Origin: ZC4RG30 sp964455685
Lineage (GTDB): Bacteria; Pseudomonadota; Gammaproteobacteria; Steroidobacterales; Steroidobacteraceae
Direction of reading: 5' to 3'
DNA: 64,000 bases
Assembly (NCBI GenBank): GCA_964455685.1
Contig: CAYVZE010000001.1
Location: 1-64,000 of the forward strand
The notes under the pieces are model-generated. The model worked only from the letters and a program-made list of their open reading frames with translations, was not told the origin of the DNA and made no database searches. Below are positions 35,103-43,092 of the stretch, in pieces (position 1 is the first letter of the stretch; each line of letters opens with the position of its first letter). The position numbers and the translations under genes were made by a program.

Positions 35103-36464
35103 ATGGACGGACTGCCCGTACCCCGGCGCTACTGGTCCTCGCTGGCCATCTGGATGGCGATCTCGATGGCGGTGCTCGACAGCGTCATCGTGAACGTGGC
35201 GCTGCCGACGATCGCGGCGGAGATGAATGCCTCCGCCGCCACCTCCATCTGGGTCATCAACGCCTACCAGCTCGCCATCACGGCGCTGCTGCTGCCGCTG
35301 GCGGCGCTGGGCGATCGCATCGGCTACCACCGCGTGTACCTGCCCGGGCTGGCCGTCTTCATCGTCGGTTCGGTGGCCTGCGCCGCCTCCCGCAGCCTCG
35401 GCGCGCTGATCGTCGCGCGCATGTTCCAGGGCATCGGCGCGGCGGCGGTCATGAGCATGAACGCGGCGCTGGTGCGCGCCACCTGGCCGCAGTCGAAACT
35501 GGGCAAGGGCATCGGCTACAACGCGCTGGTGCTGTCAGTGTCGGCTGCAGCCGGCCCCTCGGTGGCGGCGCTGATCCTCAGCGTGGCCGCCTGGCCATGG
35601 CTGTTCTTCGTCAACGTGCCCTTCGGCCTGGCCGCGTTGCTGGTGGGCGCGCGCGCCCTGCCTCGCTCCAGCGGCCATGGCGGCAAGCCCAACTACGTCT
35701 CGGCCGCGCTCAGCGCCGTGGCGCTGTCGTCCCTGATCTTCGGCGTCGAGACGCTGGCGCGCGAGGAGGCTGCCACGGGCCTTCCCCTGCTGCTGGTGGC
35801 ACTCATCACCGGCACATTGCTGGTGCGGCGCGAGTGGACTCGGCCCGCGCCCCTGCTGCCGCTGGACCTGCTGCGCCTGCCCATCTTCTCGCTGTCCATC
35901 GCCACCTCGATCACCTCGTTCGCCGCACAGATGCTGGCCATGGTGACGCTGCCCTTCATGCTGCAGGCCACCATGGACCGCAGCATCGCCGAGACCGGCC
36001 TGCTGATGACGGCATGGCCGCTGTCCGTGGGCGTGACCGCACCGCTGGCCGGGCGGCTCGCGGACCGTTTCCCGGCGGGCCTGCTCGGCGGCATCGGGCT
36101 GGTTTTCTTCGCCGCCGGCCTGCTGCTGCTGTCGCTGCCCGGGGACCAGCCCGGCAATGCCGACATCCTGTGGCGCATGGCACTGTGCGGCGCGGGCTTC
36201 GGCTTCTTCCAGTCGCCCAACAACCGCACCATCGTCACCGCCGCGCCACGTGATCGTTCCGGCGCGGCCGGCGGCATGATGGCCACCGCGCGCCTGCTCG
36301 GCCAGACGGCCGGCGCGGTGGTGGTGGCCGCCGCCTTCCACTGGATGGGCATCGGCTCCGGCCCGCTGCTGCTGCGGCTGGCCGCCGCGGCGGCGCTCCT
36401 CGCCGCCGTCATCAGCATGCTCAGGCTGCGCGTGCGCGCCACCGCGCCGGCAGCGGACTTCTGA
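35103..36464 (+). CDS. MFS transporter, DHA2 (EmrB/QacA) type
   Basis: This is a proton-coupled drug/metabolite exporter of 453 residues with about 14 membrane segments. DHA2 signatures are LDSVIVNVALPTIAAEM in TM1 (motif D1), WVINAYQLAITALLLPLAAL, LGDRIGYHRVYLPG (motif A) and ARMFQGIGAAAVMSMNAAL (motif B). Two ATG codons abut at 35100 and 35103; the second has better spacing from AGGA. Its substrate is unknown. A second DHA2 pump lies at 61933. The stop is four bases from the convergent pirin gene. Confidence 0.88.
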   Translation: MDGLPVPRRYWSSLAIWMAISMAVLDSVIVNVALPTIAAEMNASAATSIWVINAYQLAITALLLPLAALGDRIGYHRVYLPGLAVFIVGSVACAASRSLGALIVARMFQGIGAAAVMSMNAALVRATWPQSKLGKGIGYNALVLSVSAAAGPSVAALILSVAAWPWLFFVNVPFGLAALLVGARALPRSSGHGGKPNYVSAALSAVALSSLIFGVETLAREEAATGLPLLLVALITGTLLVRREWTRPAPLLPLDLLRLPIFSLSIATSITSFAAQMLAMVTLPFMLQATMDRSIAETGLLMTAWPLSVGVTAPLAGRLADRFPAGLLGGIGLVFFAAGLLLLSLPGDQPGNADILWRMALCGAGFGFFQSPNNRTIVTAAPRDRSGAAGGMMATARLLGQTAGAVVVAAAFHWMGIGSGPLLLRLAAAAALLAAVISMLRLRVRATAPAADF

Positions 36465-36468
36465 AGCG

Positions 36469-37350
36469 CTAGCCGCCGCTGCTGGCGCCGGCAATGCCGC
36501 CGAAGCGGCCGCGGTTGAAGTCCTCGATGGCCTCGATGATCTGCTGCCGGGTGTTCATCACGAAGGGCCCGTAGCCCACGATGGGCTCGTCGATGGGTTC
36601 GCCCGACAGCCACAGCACCGTGGCATCGGCGTTGGCCTCGATGCGCACGCCAGTCCCCGAACGCGACAGGTGCACCAGCTGGCCGGCCCTGGCCACGGCC
36701 TCGCCGTTGACCAGCACGGTGCCGTCGAGCACCACCAGCGCCATGGTCCAGCCCTCGTGCGCCGCGAGTTCCACCCTGCGATCACGCGCGATGCGCAGGT
36801 CGTGCACCTGCATCGGCGTGAAGGTCCGGGCCGGACCCTTGCGGCCGAGGAGTTCGCCGGCAATGACCCGCGCGGTACCGGCACCCTCCGGCAGCTCCAC
36901 CACCGGGATGTCGGCGGCCAGCAGCGACTGGTAGCGGGCCGGCGTCATCTTGTCCTTCGCCGGCAGGTTCACCCACAGCTGCACCATCTCCACCACGCCG
37001 CCGCGGGCGGTGAACTCGCGCGAATGGAATTCCTCATGCAGGATGCCGCCGCCCGCGGTCATCCACTGCACGTCGCCCGGGCCGATGCGACCGCCGGCGC
37101 CGGTGGAATCGCGGTGCTCCACCTCGCCCTGGTAGACGATGGTGACCGTCTCGAAGCCGCGGTGCGGATGCTGGCCCACGCCGCGCGGCCGCGAAGCCGG
37201 CGGGAACTGCGTGGGCGCCGCATGGTCGAGCAGCAGGAAGGGGCTGAGCTGCCGGCCCAGCCCGTCGTAGCTGAACAGCGAGCGTACCGGGAAGCCGTCG
37301 CCCACCCAGTGCATGGGCGGCGCCTCATGCACGCCCAGGATCTTCTTCAT
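36469..37350 (-). CDS. Pirin family protein
   Basis: This is a bicupin iron protein of 293 residues; bacterial members can act as quercetin 2,3-dioxygenase or as redox sensors. The metal ligands are present in the expected places: His61 and His63 in GQHPHRGFETVT, His105 and Glu107 in GGGILHEEFHS. The C-terminal cupin (PIDEPIVGYGPFVMNT) matches the family. It begins one base after the thioredoxin stop, so the two are co-expressed, suggesting a redox role. Confidence 0.9.
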   Translation of the reverse strand: MKKILGVHEAPPMHWVGDGFPVRSLFSYDGLGRQLSPFLLLDHAAPTQFPPASRPRGVGQHPHRGFETVTIVYQGEVEHRDSTGAGGRIGPGDVQWMTAGGGILHEEFHSREFTARGGVVEMVQLWVNLPAKDKMTPARYQSLLAADIPVVELPEGAGTARVIAGELLGRKGPARTFTPMQVHDLRIARDRRVELAAHEGWTMALVVLDGTVLVNGEAVARAGQLVHLSRSGTGVRIEANADATVLWLSGEPIDEPIVGYGPFVMNTRQQIIEAIEDFNRGRFGGIAGASSGG

Positions 37351-37351
37351 T

Positions 37352-37690
37352 TCACACCTCCACCTGCCAGCGATCGAGCAGCGCTTCCAGTTCCACCCGG
37401 CGCAGCGAGCCGACATGCTGCGCGCGTCTCTCGCCGTCCTGGAACAGCACCAGCGTGGGGATGCTGCGCACCCCGTACTGCCGTGCCAGCCCGGGCGCCT
37501 CGTCCACGTTCACCTTCACCACGCGCAGCGACTCCCGGCGGGCGCCCGCCACCTCCTCCAGCACGGGCGCAATGGCGCGGCAGGGCCCGCACCATTCGGC
37601 CCAGAAGTCCACCAGCACCGGCACCGGCGACTGCAGCACCTTCTCCTGGAAGGAATCCTGTCCTGCATGAATGACATTGGCCTGGCTCAT
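37352..37690 (-). CDS. Thioredoxin
   Basis: This is a small protein-disulphide reductase of 112 residues. The active site WCGPC is at Cys34 and Cys37 within VDFWAEWCGPCRAIAPVLEE, and the cis-proline loop is RSIPTLVLFQDG. The tail LEALLDRWQVEV is normal for thioredoxins. It lies upstream of the pirin gene by one base in the same transcript. It may be an accessory thioredoxin rather than the main trxA, because it is not beside rho. Confidence 0.92.
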   Translation of the reverse strand: MSQANVIHAGQDSFQEKVLQSPVPVLVDFWAEWCGPCRAIAPVLEEVAGARRESLRVVKVNVDEAPGLARQYGVRSIPTLVLFQDGERRAQHVGSLRRVELEALLDRWQVEV

Positions 37691-37831
37691 GGTTCGCTCC
37701 TGCGGGTGCGGGGGGATTCCCGTCAGCCGTGAATCGGGGCGGCCTGCGCCGATTACCAATGAGCGGCGGCTCTTGGCAGATGCGCGCCGATCATGAGCGC
37801 TCCGCATCAGCTGGTCCATACTCCGCTGCAC

Positions 37832-38236
37832 ATGGAACGCGACCCCGGCAGCGACGACCGCCACCGCATCGACAAGTGGCTCTGGCATGTGCGGCTGTTC
37901 AAGACCCGCTCGCTGGCGGCCGAGGCCGTCGCCGGCGGCAAGGTGAAGCTGGACGGGGAACGGGTGAAGCCGGCACATGCCGTGCGCATCGGGCAGCTGG
38001 TCAGCGTCACGCTGGGCGAGCGGGCCATCGAGGTGCGGGTGCTGGCGCTGCCGCCACGACGCGGCCCGGCACCCCAGGCGCGCGCCTGTTACGAGGAAAC
38101 CCCGGACAGCGCCCGCCGCTCCGAGCAGTACCGCGAGCAGCGCCGGCTGGCCTCGCTGCTGCGTCCCGAACCAGGCCACCGCCCCGACAAGCGCGAGCGC
38201 AGGCAGCTGGAACGCTGGCGGCGCCAGCAGGATTGA
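37832..38236 (+). CDS. hslR: S4-domain RNA-binding heat-shock protein Hsp15
   Basis: Hsp15 binds free 50S subunits carrying nascent chains to rescue stalled translation. The 134-residue protein has an S4 domain (RIDKWLWHVRLFKTRSLAAE, then AVAGGKVKLDGERVKP) and a basic C-terminal tail (RPDKRERRQLERWRRQQD). The ATG at 37832 gives the same short lead before DKWLW as in E. coli; the ATG at 37793 would add 13 residues. It is divergent from thioredoxin. Confidence 0.88.
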   Translation: MERDPGSDDRHRIDKWLWHVRLFKTRSLAAEAVAGGKVKLDGERVKPAHAVRIGQLVSVTLGERAIEVRVLALPPRRGPAPQARACYEETPDSARRSEQYREQRRLASLLRPEPGHRPDKRERRQLERWRRQQD

Positions 38237-38386
38237 GACGCCGCCCGCCTTGCGGGGAATCCCGCAGTCCACCCCGGCCCGGAGGGCGTACACTGGCTGA
38301 CAGGGGCAATCATTCCGGCCCGTTGTCGCGACCTTGAACAGGGGAGGCCCCGCCCCCATGTTCCCCACGTCAGCAAGGAGGTAGCG

Positions 38387-38575
38387 ATGAGCGATTCAGA
38401 TCGCAAGAAAGTACTGGCGGGACTCGAAGCGGATTTCCGTCGTGCCCAGACCGCGCTCGCCATCGCACAGGCCGATTTCGAGAAGGCTTACACGGCCCTG
38501 TGGGAGTACATGAACGAGCACTCCGAAGGACCGCCCCGGGTGCTGATGTTCTCGCCCGGCATCACCATGCACTGA
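38387..38575 (+). CDS. Small hypothetical protein
   Basis: This is a 62-residue helical protein starting MSDSDRKKVLAGLEADFRRA, with a likely single coiled coil up to residue 45 (AQADFEKAYTALWEYMNEH) and a short hydrophobic tail. The AAGGAGGTAGCG just before the ATG is the strongest ribosome site in the window and argues that it is real and highly translated. No homologue is recognised. A GC-rich hairpin lies 43 bases beyond its stop. Confidence 0.7.
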   Translation: MSDSDRKKVLAGLEADFRRAQTALAIAQADFEKAYTALWEYMNEHSEGPPRVLMFSPGITMH

Positions 38576-38617
38576 TGGCGGGTTGACCGGCAGGATGCCC
38601 GATGCGCAGGCAACCGG

Positions 38618-38639
38618 CGGCGCGCCGCGAGGCGCGCCG
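38618..38639 (+). terminator. GC-rich hairpin after the small ORF
   Basis: CGGCGCGCC (38618-38626), loop GCGA, and GGCGCGCCG (38631-38639) form a perfect 9-bp stem. There is no T-run, so intrinsic termination is uncertain. It separates the 62-residue gene from the PD40 protein gene and could slow polymerase or block exonucleases. Confidence 0.35.
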
Positions 38640-38724
38640 TACCGGCTTGCGCCTGTCCGTCACAAAACCTGCCCGGCCCGCTATGCTTGTGGAAAACAAA
38701 CACAACCATATGGGGGTTGACCTG

Positions 38725-39654
38725 ATGAAGCGTCTTGCAGTCCTGGTGGCCGGGATGGCTGCCCTCGGCCTTGCCCATGCCGCCGCGCCGCAGCCGTCCG
38801 GCGGTGAATACGAGCTGGCGCTCGTCGACCTGCAAGGCGGAAAGAAGGTGCTGGCCACGCTGCCGGATTCCGTATCCTCGCCGCGCGTCTCGCCGGATGG
38901 CACGCGCGTTGCCTTTGAGCTCACCGAACCCGGCGAGAACGCCGGCGATCCGCCGTTGACCCGCATCCAGGTGGCGCCGCTGTCCGACCTCAGCAAGCGC
39001 AAGGCGCTGCAGATCACCGTCACCACCCGCCGCAACACCGGCCCGGTGTGGAACCCGGAAGGCGACCGCATCGCGTTCGTCGCTACCGGCAACGGCGCCG
39101 ACTCGCTGTACTGGCAGCGCGCCGACGGCGGCGAGCAGCCCAAGTTCCTGGTCGACGGCCGGGGCGCCGAGGGACTCTACCGCGGCGGCCTCAAGGGCCA
39201 GCTGGTGTTCGTCACGCGCGCCGGCGAGAGCGACTACGGCATCTTCTCGCTCGACCTCGACACGCGGCAGGTGAAGAAGCTGGTGGACGTGCCGGGTTCG
39301 GCGCAGAACAACAGCCACATCTCCCCCGACGGCCAGTGGATCGCCTACAGCTCCAACGAGACCGGTCGCTACGAGGTCTGGGCCGAGTCGCTGTCGCAGG
39401 GCGGCCAGCGCTTCCAGCTCACCCGCTCGGGCGGCAGCCATCCGGTGTGGTCGCCGGATGGCAAGGCGCTGTACTTCGACCAGGGCGGCCGGCTGTACCG
39501 CCTCGACATCACCGTTCAGGGCGCTGAGCTGAAGGCCGGCTCGCCGGTGCAGCTGCCCATCAGCGGATTCCAGCAGGGCCCGGGACGGCGCCAGTTCGAC
39601 ATCACCCCGGACGGCAAGTCGTTCCTGATGCTGTTCCCGGTCGGCAGGAAATAA
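38725..39654 (+). CDS. Periplasmic PD40/TolB-type beta-propeller protein
   Basis: The 309-residue protein has a signal peptide (MKRLAVLVAGMAALGLAHA) and WD40-like PD40 repeats: SSPRVSPDGTRVAFE, GPVWNPEGDRIAFVATG, NSHISPDGQWIAYSSNETGR and HPVWSPDGKALYFDQGG. These build a TolB-like propeller, usually a protein-protein interaction or sensor module; no enzymatic domain is attached. It is not the tol-pal tolB, which has an N-terminal domain and different context. GGGGG lies upstream of the ATG. Confidence 0.83.
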   Translation: MKRLAVLVAGMAALGLAHAAAPQPSGGEYELALVDLQGGKKVLATLPDSVSSPRVSPDGTRVAFELTEPGENAGDPPLTRIQVAPLSDLSKRKALQITVTTRRNTGPVWNPEGDRIAFVATGNGADSLYWQRADGGEQPKFLVDGRGAEGLYRGGLKGQLVFVTRAGESDYGIFSLDLDTRQVKKLVDVPGSAQNNSHISPDGQWIAYSSNETGRYEVWAESLSQGGQRFQLTRSGGSHPVWSPDGKALYFDQGGRLYRLDITVQGAELKAGSPVQLPISGFQQGPGRRQFDITPDGKSFLMLFPVGRK

Positions 39655-39664
39655 GCCGCAGGAA

Positions 39665-39690
39665 GGCGGGACCGGCGCCCCGGTCCCGCC
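39665..39690. terminator. Bidirectional terminator hairpin between convergent genes
   Basis: GGCGGGACCGG (39665-39675), loop CGCC, and CCGGTCCCGCC (39680-39690) make a perfect 11-bp stem in the 43 bases between the stop of the PD40 gene and the stop of the convergent NAD(P)-binding gene. It lacks a T-run on either strand but is strong and well placed. Confidence 0.6.
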
Positions 39691-39697
39691 GCCGGGA

Positions 39698-40552
39698 TCA
39701 GCCCAGCGCGGCGCGGACCGTTTCTTCCATCGGCGTGGTCGGCCGGCCGATCGCCTTCTCCAGCGTGCGGCTGTCATCGAACAGCCAGCCATCGGCGGAC
39801 TTCGAGTCCGAATCTGCCAGGATGCGCGCGAAGGGCTCGGGCAGCCCCGCCTTCACCAGCGCCGCGGCGTAGTCGCCGGCGCTCAGGTCCTGCACCACCA
39901 CCTGCTTGCCCGAGACCCTGGACAGCATTTCGGCGTACTCGTACTTGTCGAAGCTGGTGCTGCCGGCCAGCTCGTAGGCCTGCCCGGCGCGATGGTCGTC
40001 GCGCAGGATCAGCGCGGCCGCACCCTCGGCATAGTCGTTGCGGGTGGCGGTGGAAACCCTCCCCTTGCCCGAGGCGCTCTGCACCACGCCGAACTGCACC
40101 GCGATCGCGGCGCTGCCGGTGTAGTTCTCGCTGTACCAGCCGTTGCGGAACACCACGTAGGGCACCTTGCCCTCCGCCAGCACCTGCTCGGTGCCGCGGT
40201 GCTCCTCGGCCAGCATGAGCGGATTGCGATCGGCCTTCAGGATGCTGGTGTAGGCCAGCAGCTTCACGCCGGCGCGCGCGGCGGCCTCGATGACATTGCG
40301 GTGCTGGGGCACGCGCTTGCCCACCTCGCTGCCGGAGACCAGCACCACGCGCGTGACACCATCGAGCGCGGCATCCAGCGTGTCGGGGCGGTCGTAGTCC
40401 ACGGTGCGCACTTCCACGCCCTCCGGTACCGCGGGCGTGCGCCGGCCGCCGGCAATGATGGTGGCACCGGGCGCCCTGCGCCTGAGGTGCTGCACGATCA
40501 GCGATCCGAGCTGGCCGCTGGCTCCGGTGACGAGGATCCTTTCATTGCTCAT
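39698..40552 (-). CDS. NAD(P)-binding NmrA/QorB-like oxidoreductase
   Basis: The 284-residue protein has a Rossmann fold starting RILVTGASGQLGSLIVQHL and lacks the classical YxxxK, as in atypical SDRs. VRTVDYDRPDTLDAAL, LLAYTSILKAD and NGWYSENYTG match the NADPH:quinone oxidoreductase QorB/YtfG group. It would reduce quinones or sense NADPH. It is convergent with the PD40 gene and 95 bases from the DUF938 gene upstream on the same strand. Confidence 0.85.
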   Translation of the reverse strand: MSNERILVTGASGQLGSLIVQHLRRRAPGATIIAGGRRTPAVPEGVEVRTVDYDRPDTLDAALDGVTRVVLVSGSEVGKRVPQHRNVIEAAARAGVKLLAYTSILKADRNPLMLAEEHRGTEQVLAEGKVPYVVFRNGWYSENYTGSAAIAVQFGVVQSASGKGRVSTATRNDYAEGAAALILRDDHRAGQAYELAGSTSFDKYEYAEMLSRVSGKQVVVQDLSAGDYAAALVKAGLPEPFARILADSDSKSADGWLFDDSRTLEKAIGRPTTPMEETVRAALG

Positions 40553-40647
40553 CGAGATCTCCCCCTCTTTCGAAGAGCCCGAAGTCTATTCCGGCGCTGC
40601 GTCCGTGCGCACCTGGCGCAGCGCCACCAGGCTGCTGCGGCATGCCC

Positions 40648-41244
40648 TCAGGCCGCGCCGGTGCGCAACAGCACACTGAGGTTGTTGGCCGGCATCGGCA
40701 CCACTTCCTGCAGCAGGAATCCGCGAGCTGCAGCCTCTCCGGCCACTTCATCCAGGTCACGCACGCCCCAGGCCGGATCCTGCCGCTGCAGGTCGGCATC
40801 GAAGGCCTCGTTGCCAGGTGCGGTATGCCTGCCGCCGCGACGGAAAGGACCGTAGAGGTACAGCAGGCCGCCGGTCGGCAGCAGCCTTGCGCCCTCCGCC
40901 AGCAATGCCAGTGTCGCCTCCCAGGGGGCGATGTGGATCATGTTGATGCAGACGAGGGCATCGGCCCGCCCGAGCGGCCAGGGCCGCGCCCGCACGTCGA
41001 GGTCCAGCGGCGGGGCGACGTTGGCGAGGCCCGCGGCCCTGATGCGCGCCTCGATGGACTGGCGATGCACGGCCTCGGGATCGCTGGGCTGCCACTGGAG
41101 GTGCGGCAGCGCGGCCGCGAAGTGCACCACGTGCTGGCCGGTGCCGCTGGCGATCTCCACAACCAGCCCCTGCGCCGGCAGCGCGCGGCGGAGCACCTCC
41201 AGGATGGGTTCCTTGTTGCGCTCGGGTGCCGGCCAGGTGATCAT
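40648..41244 (-). CDS. DUF938 family class I SAM-dependent methyltransferase-like protein
   Basis: The 198-residue protein begins ERNKEPILEVLRRALPAQG, the DUF938 hallmark, with the SAM-binding loop VLEIASGTGQH-like VVEIASGTGQHVVHFA and an INMIHIAPWEA motif in place of motif IV. It is probably a methyltransferase of unknown substrate. Eight bases separate it from the glutaredoxin-like gene upstream, so they are likely co-transcribed. Confidence 0.85.
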   Translation of the reverse strand: MITWPAPERNKEPILEVLRRALPAQGLVVEIASGTGQHVVHFAAALPHLQWQPSDPEAVHRQSIEARIRAAGLANVAPPLDLDVRARPWPLGRADALVCINMIHIAPWEATLALLAEGARLLPTGGLLYLYGPFRRGGRHTAPGNEAFDADLQRQDPAWGVRDLDEVAGEAAARGFLLQEVVPMPANNLSVLLRTGAA

Positions 41245-41252
41245 GGCGTGCC

Positions 41253-41615
41253 TCAGCCGCCCTTCAGCGCCTTCAGTTCCTGGAACATCTCCACGTGCCG
41301 CGCGAACACGCCCGCGGTGTAGTAGGCGAGCAGCGGCATCTTCGCCGGATCGATTCCGGCCTGCTTCGCGAAGCGCTCGATCAGCGCATCAGTACCCGTG
41401 GTCAGCTGCCCCGGCTCCAGCTCCGCGGCCGGGAAGCTGGGCTTCTGGCCCGCCTGCTCCATTTGCGCACGCAACGCCTTGTGGGTCTCGTCACCATCCG
41501 CAAACACCACGAACTCGAACCGGTCGGCGATTGCTGCCTCGGTAAGGAAAATCCTGAGCCGGAGGCAGTAGGGGCAGGTCTTCTTCAGGAAGATGCGCGT
41601 GCGCTGGGAACTCAT
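41253..41615 (-). CDS. Glutaredoxin-like thiol protein
   Basis: The 120-residue protein has a thioredoxin fold with the redox motif CPYC at Cys14 and Cys17 (RIFLKKTCPYCLRLRIFL) and a cis-Pro position in KPSFPAAEL. It is longer than glutaredoxins (about 85), with a helical C-terminal extension (TDALIERFAKQAGIDPAKMP) that recalls the start of a glutathione S-transferase C-domain. It could reduce glutathionylated substrates. It is paired with the DUF938 gene. Confidence 0.78.
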   Translation of the reverse strand: MSSQRTRIFLKKTCPYCLRLRIFLTEAAIADRFEFVVFADGDETHKALRAQMEQAGQKPSFPAAELEPGQLTTGTDALIERFAKQAGIDPAKMPLLAYYTAGVFARHVEMFQELKALKGG

Positions 41616-41826
41616 TTCGGCCTCCGTAACTCAAAGCTTCACGATGCCCATGTTAGCTGGATTAAGTCAGGTGGTTCCTGACGCGCTTCAGCGCGCAACC
41701 GGACGCGACTCGTGATAATGGGCATACTGCCAGCGATCGCCGCGAGCCACGCCACCGGCCAGTGTCCGGGAGGTGGCCCCGGCGGTCACTACCGTTCCCG
41801 GACAGGCCGGGGAGGAGAAGAATGTC

Positions 41827-43017
41827 ATGCCGGGCAAGCCGGTACCGGTGACCGTGGCGGTCTGCACCGCCAGCACGCAAACGCATTGTGACGAGGACCT
41901 GCAGAAGGTCCTGAAGGCCTGGGAGCAGCTGCATCCCGTGCAGCTGTCGCGCTGGACCGAAGCGGACAAGCTGCGCCGCAGCCCCACGCTCGCCGACGCG
42001 GTGAAGCTGCTGCGCGCGCGCAATGCCGAGGCCGGCGCCCAGCTCATGGCTGACGCGCAATCCGCATCCGTGGTCGAGGCCGCGGTGGAGGACCGCATCG
42101 CGGCCATTGCCACGCGCGAGCTCACCGTGGACGGTGCTGCGGGTCCCCTGCCCGCGCGTGCCTACCTGCCCGCCTGCGAGGCCGGTCAGCAGCTGCCGCT
42201 GGTGCTGTACTTCCACGGTGGCGGCGGCGTGCTCGGCAGCATCGATGCCGACGAGGAATGTGCGCGCGGCATCGCCGCGCATGCCGACGCCGTGGTGCTG
42301 TCGGTAGGTTACCGGCTGGCGCCGGAACACCGCTTCCCTGCCGCCTGGGATGATGCGCTGGCCGCCTACCGCTGGCTGCTCGAGCACGCCGGAACCCTGC
42401 CAGCCGATGCCAGCAGGATCGCGCTGGCCGGCGAGGACATCGGCGGCACGCTGGCACTGGCCACCGCGATGGCCATCCGCGACCAGGGCCTGCCCGCTCC
42501 CAAGCACGTTCTGGCCGTCTGCCCGGTTGCGCAGACGCGCACCAACACGCCCTCCTACCTCGAGCAGGCCCTGGCGCGGCCGCTGAGCCGCGCGATGATG
42601 GTGTGGCTGTTCGAGCAGCTCGTGCTCGATCCCGGGGCCCTGCACGATCCGCGGCTCGACCTTGTCAACGCAGACCTCAAGGGCCTGCCGCCGGTCACCT
42701 TGCACAGCGCCCAGTTCGACCCGCTGCGCAGCGACACCGAGCGGCTGCACGAAGCACTGTCCCGCGCCGGCGTGCCGGTGCAGTGGCAGCACTTCGGCGG
42801 CATGACGCATGGCTTCTTCGGCACTGCCGCGTTGGTGGCGCAGGCGCGCCAGGCGCAGCAGCATGCCGGCGAGCGACTGGCCGCCGCGCTGGCCGCGCCT
42901 GTCCCGCCGGCGCCGCGCAGCCGCGGCTGGCGCGAACTGGCCTCAAGCCTGGTGCAGCTGGTGCCGGGCCTGGGCGCCCGTCGCGAGACCGGCACCGAGG
43001 GACTGCTGCCCCGCTGA
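41827..43017 (+). CDS. HSL-like alpha/beta hydrolase with Asp at the nucleophile position
   Basis: The 396-residue protein has a cytosolic-looking N-terminal extension (about 1-95) and a hormone-sensitive-lipase-type core: HGGGG oxyanion loop at 130-134, SVGYRLAPEHRFPAAWDD, acid Asp298 in QFDPLRSD and base His328 in GMTHGFFG. The nucleophile elbow, normally GDSAGG, reads GEDIGG (202-207), so Ser is replaced by Asp204. The start at 41827 has GGAGGAG upstream; a GTG at 41773 is in frame. The elbow change is discussed as a finding. Confidence 0.85.
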   Translation: MPGKPVPVTVAVCTASTQTHCDEDLQKVLKAWEQLHPVQLSRWTEADKLRRSPTLADAVKLLRARNAEAGAQLMADAQSASVVEAAVEDRIAAIATRELTVDGAAGPLPARAYLPACEAGQQLPLVLYFHGGGGVLGSIDADEECARGIAAHADAVVLSVGYRLAPEHRFPAAWDDALAAYRWLLEHAGTLPADASRIALAGEDIGGTLALATAMAIRDQGLPAPKHVLAVCPVAQTRTNTPSYLEQALARPLSRAMMVWLFEQLVLDPGALHDPRLDLVNADLKGLPPVTLHSAQFDPLRSDTERLHEALSRAGVPVQWQHFGGMTHGFFGTAALVAQARQAQQHAGERLAAALAAPVPPAPRSRGWRELASSLVQLVPGLGARRETGTEGLLPR

Positions 43018-43092
43018 TCGCCCTGCCCGCAGTGCAGTCGTTTCGGCGACACTGTGCGCCGGACAACCACGACACATGGGGCAAGGACTTCG

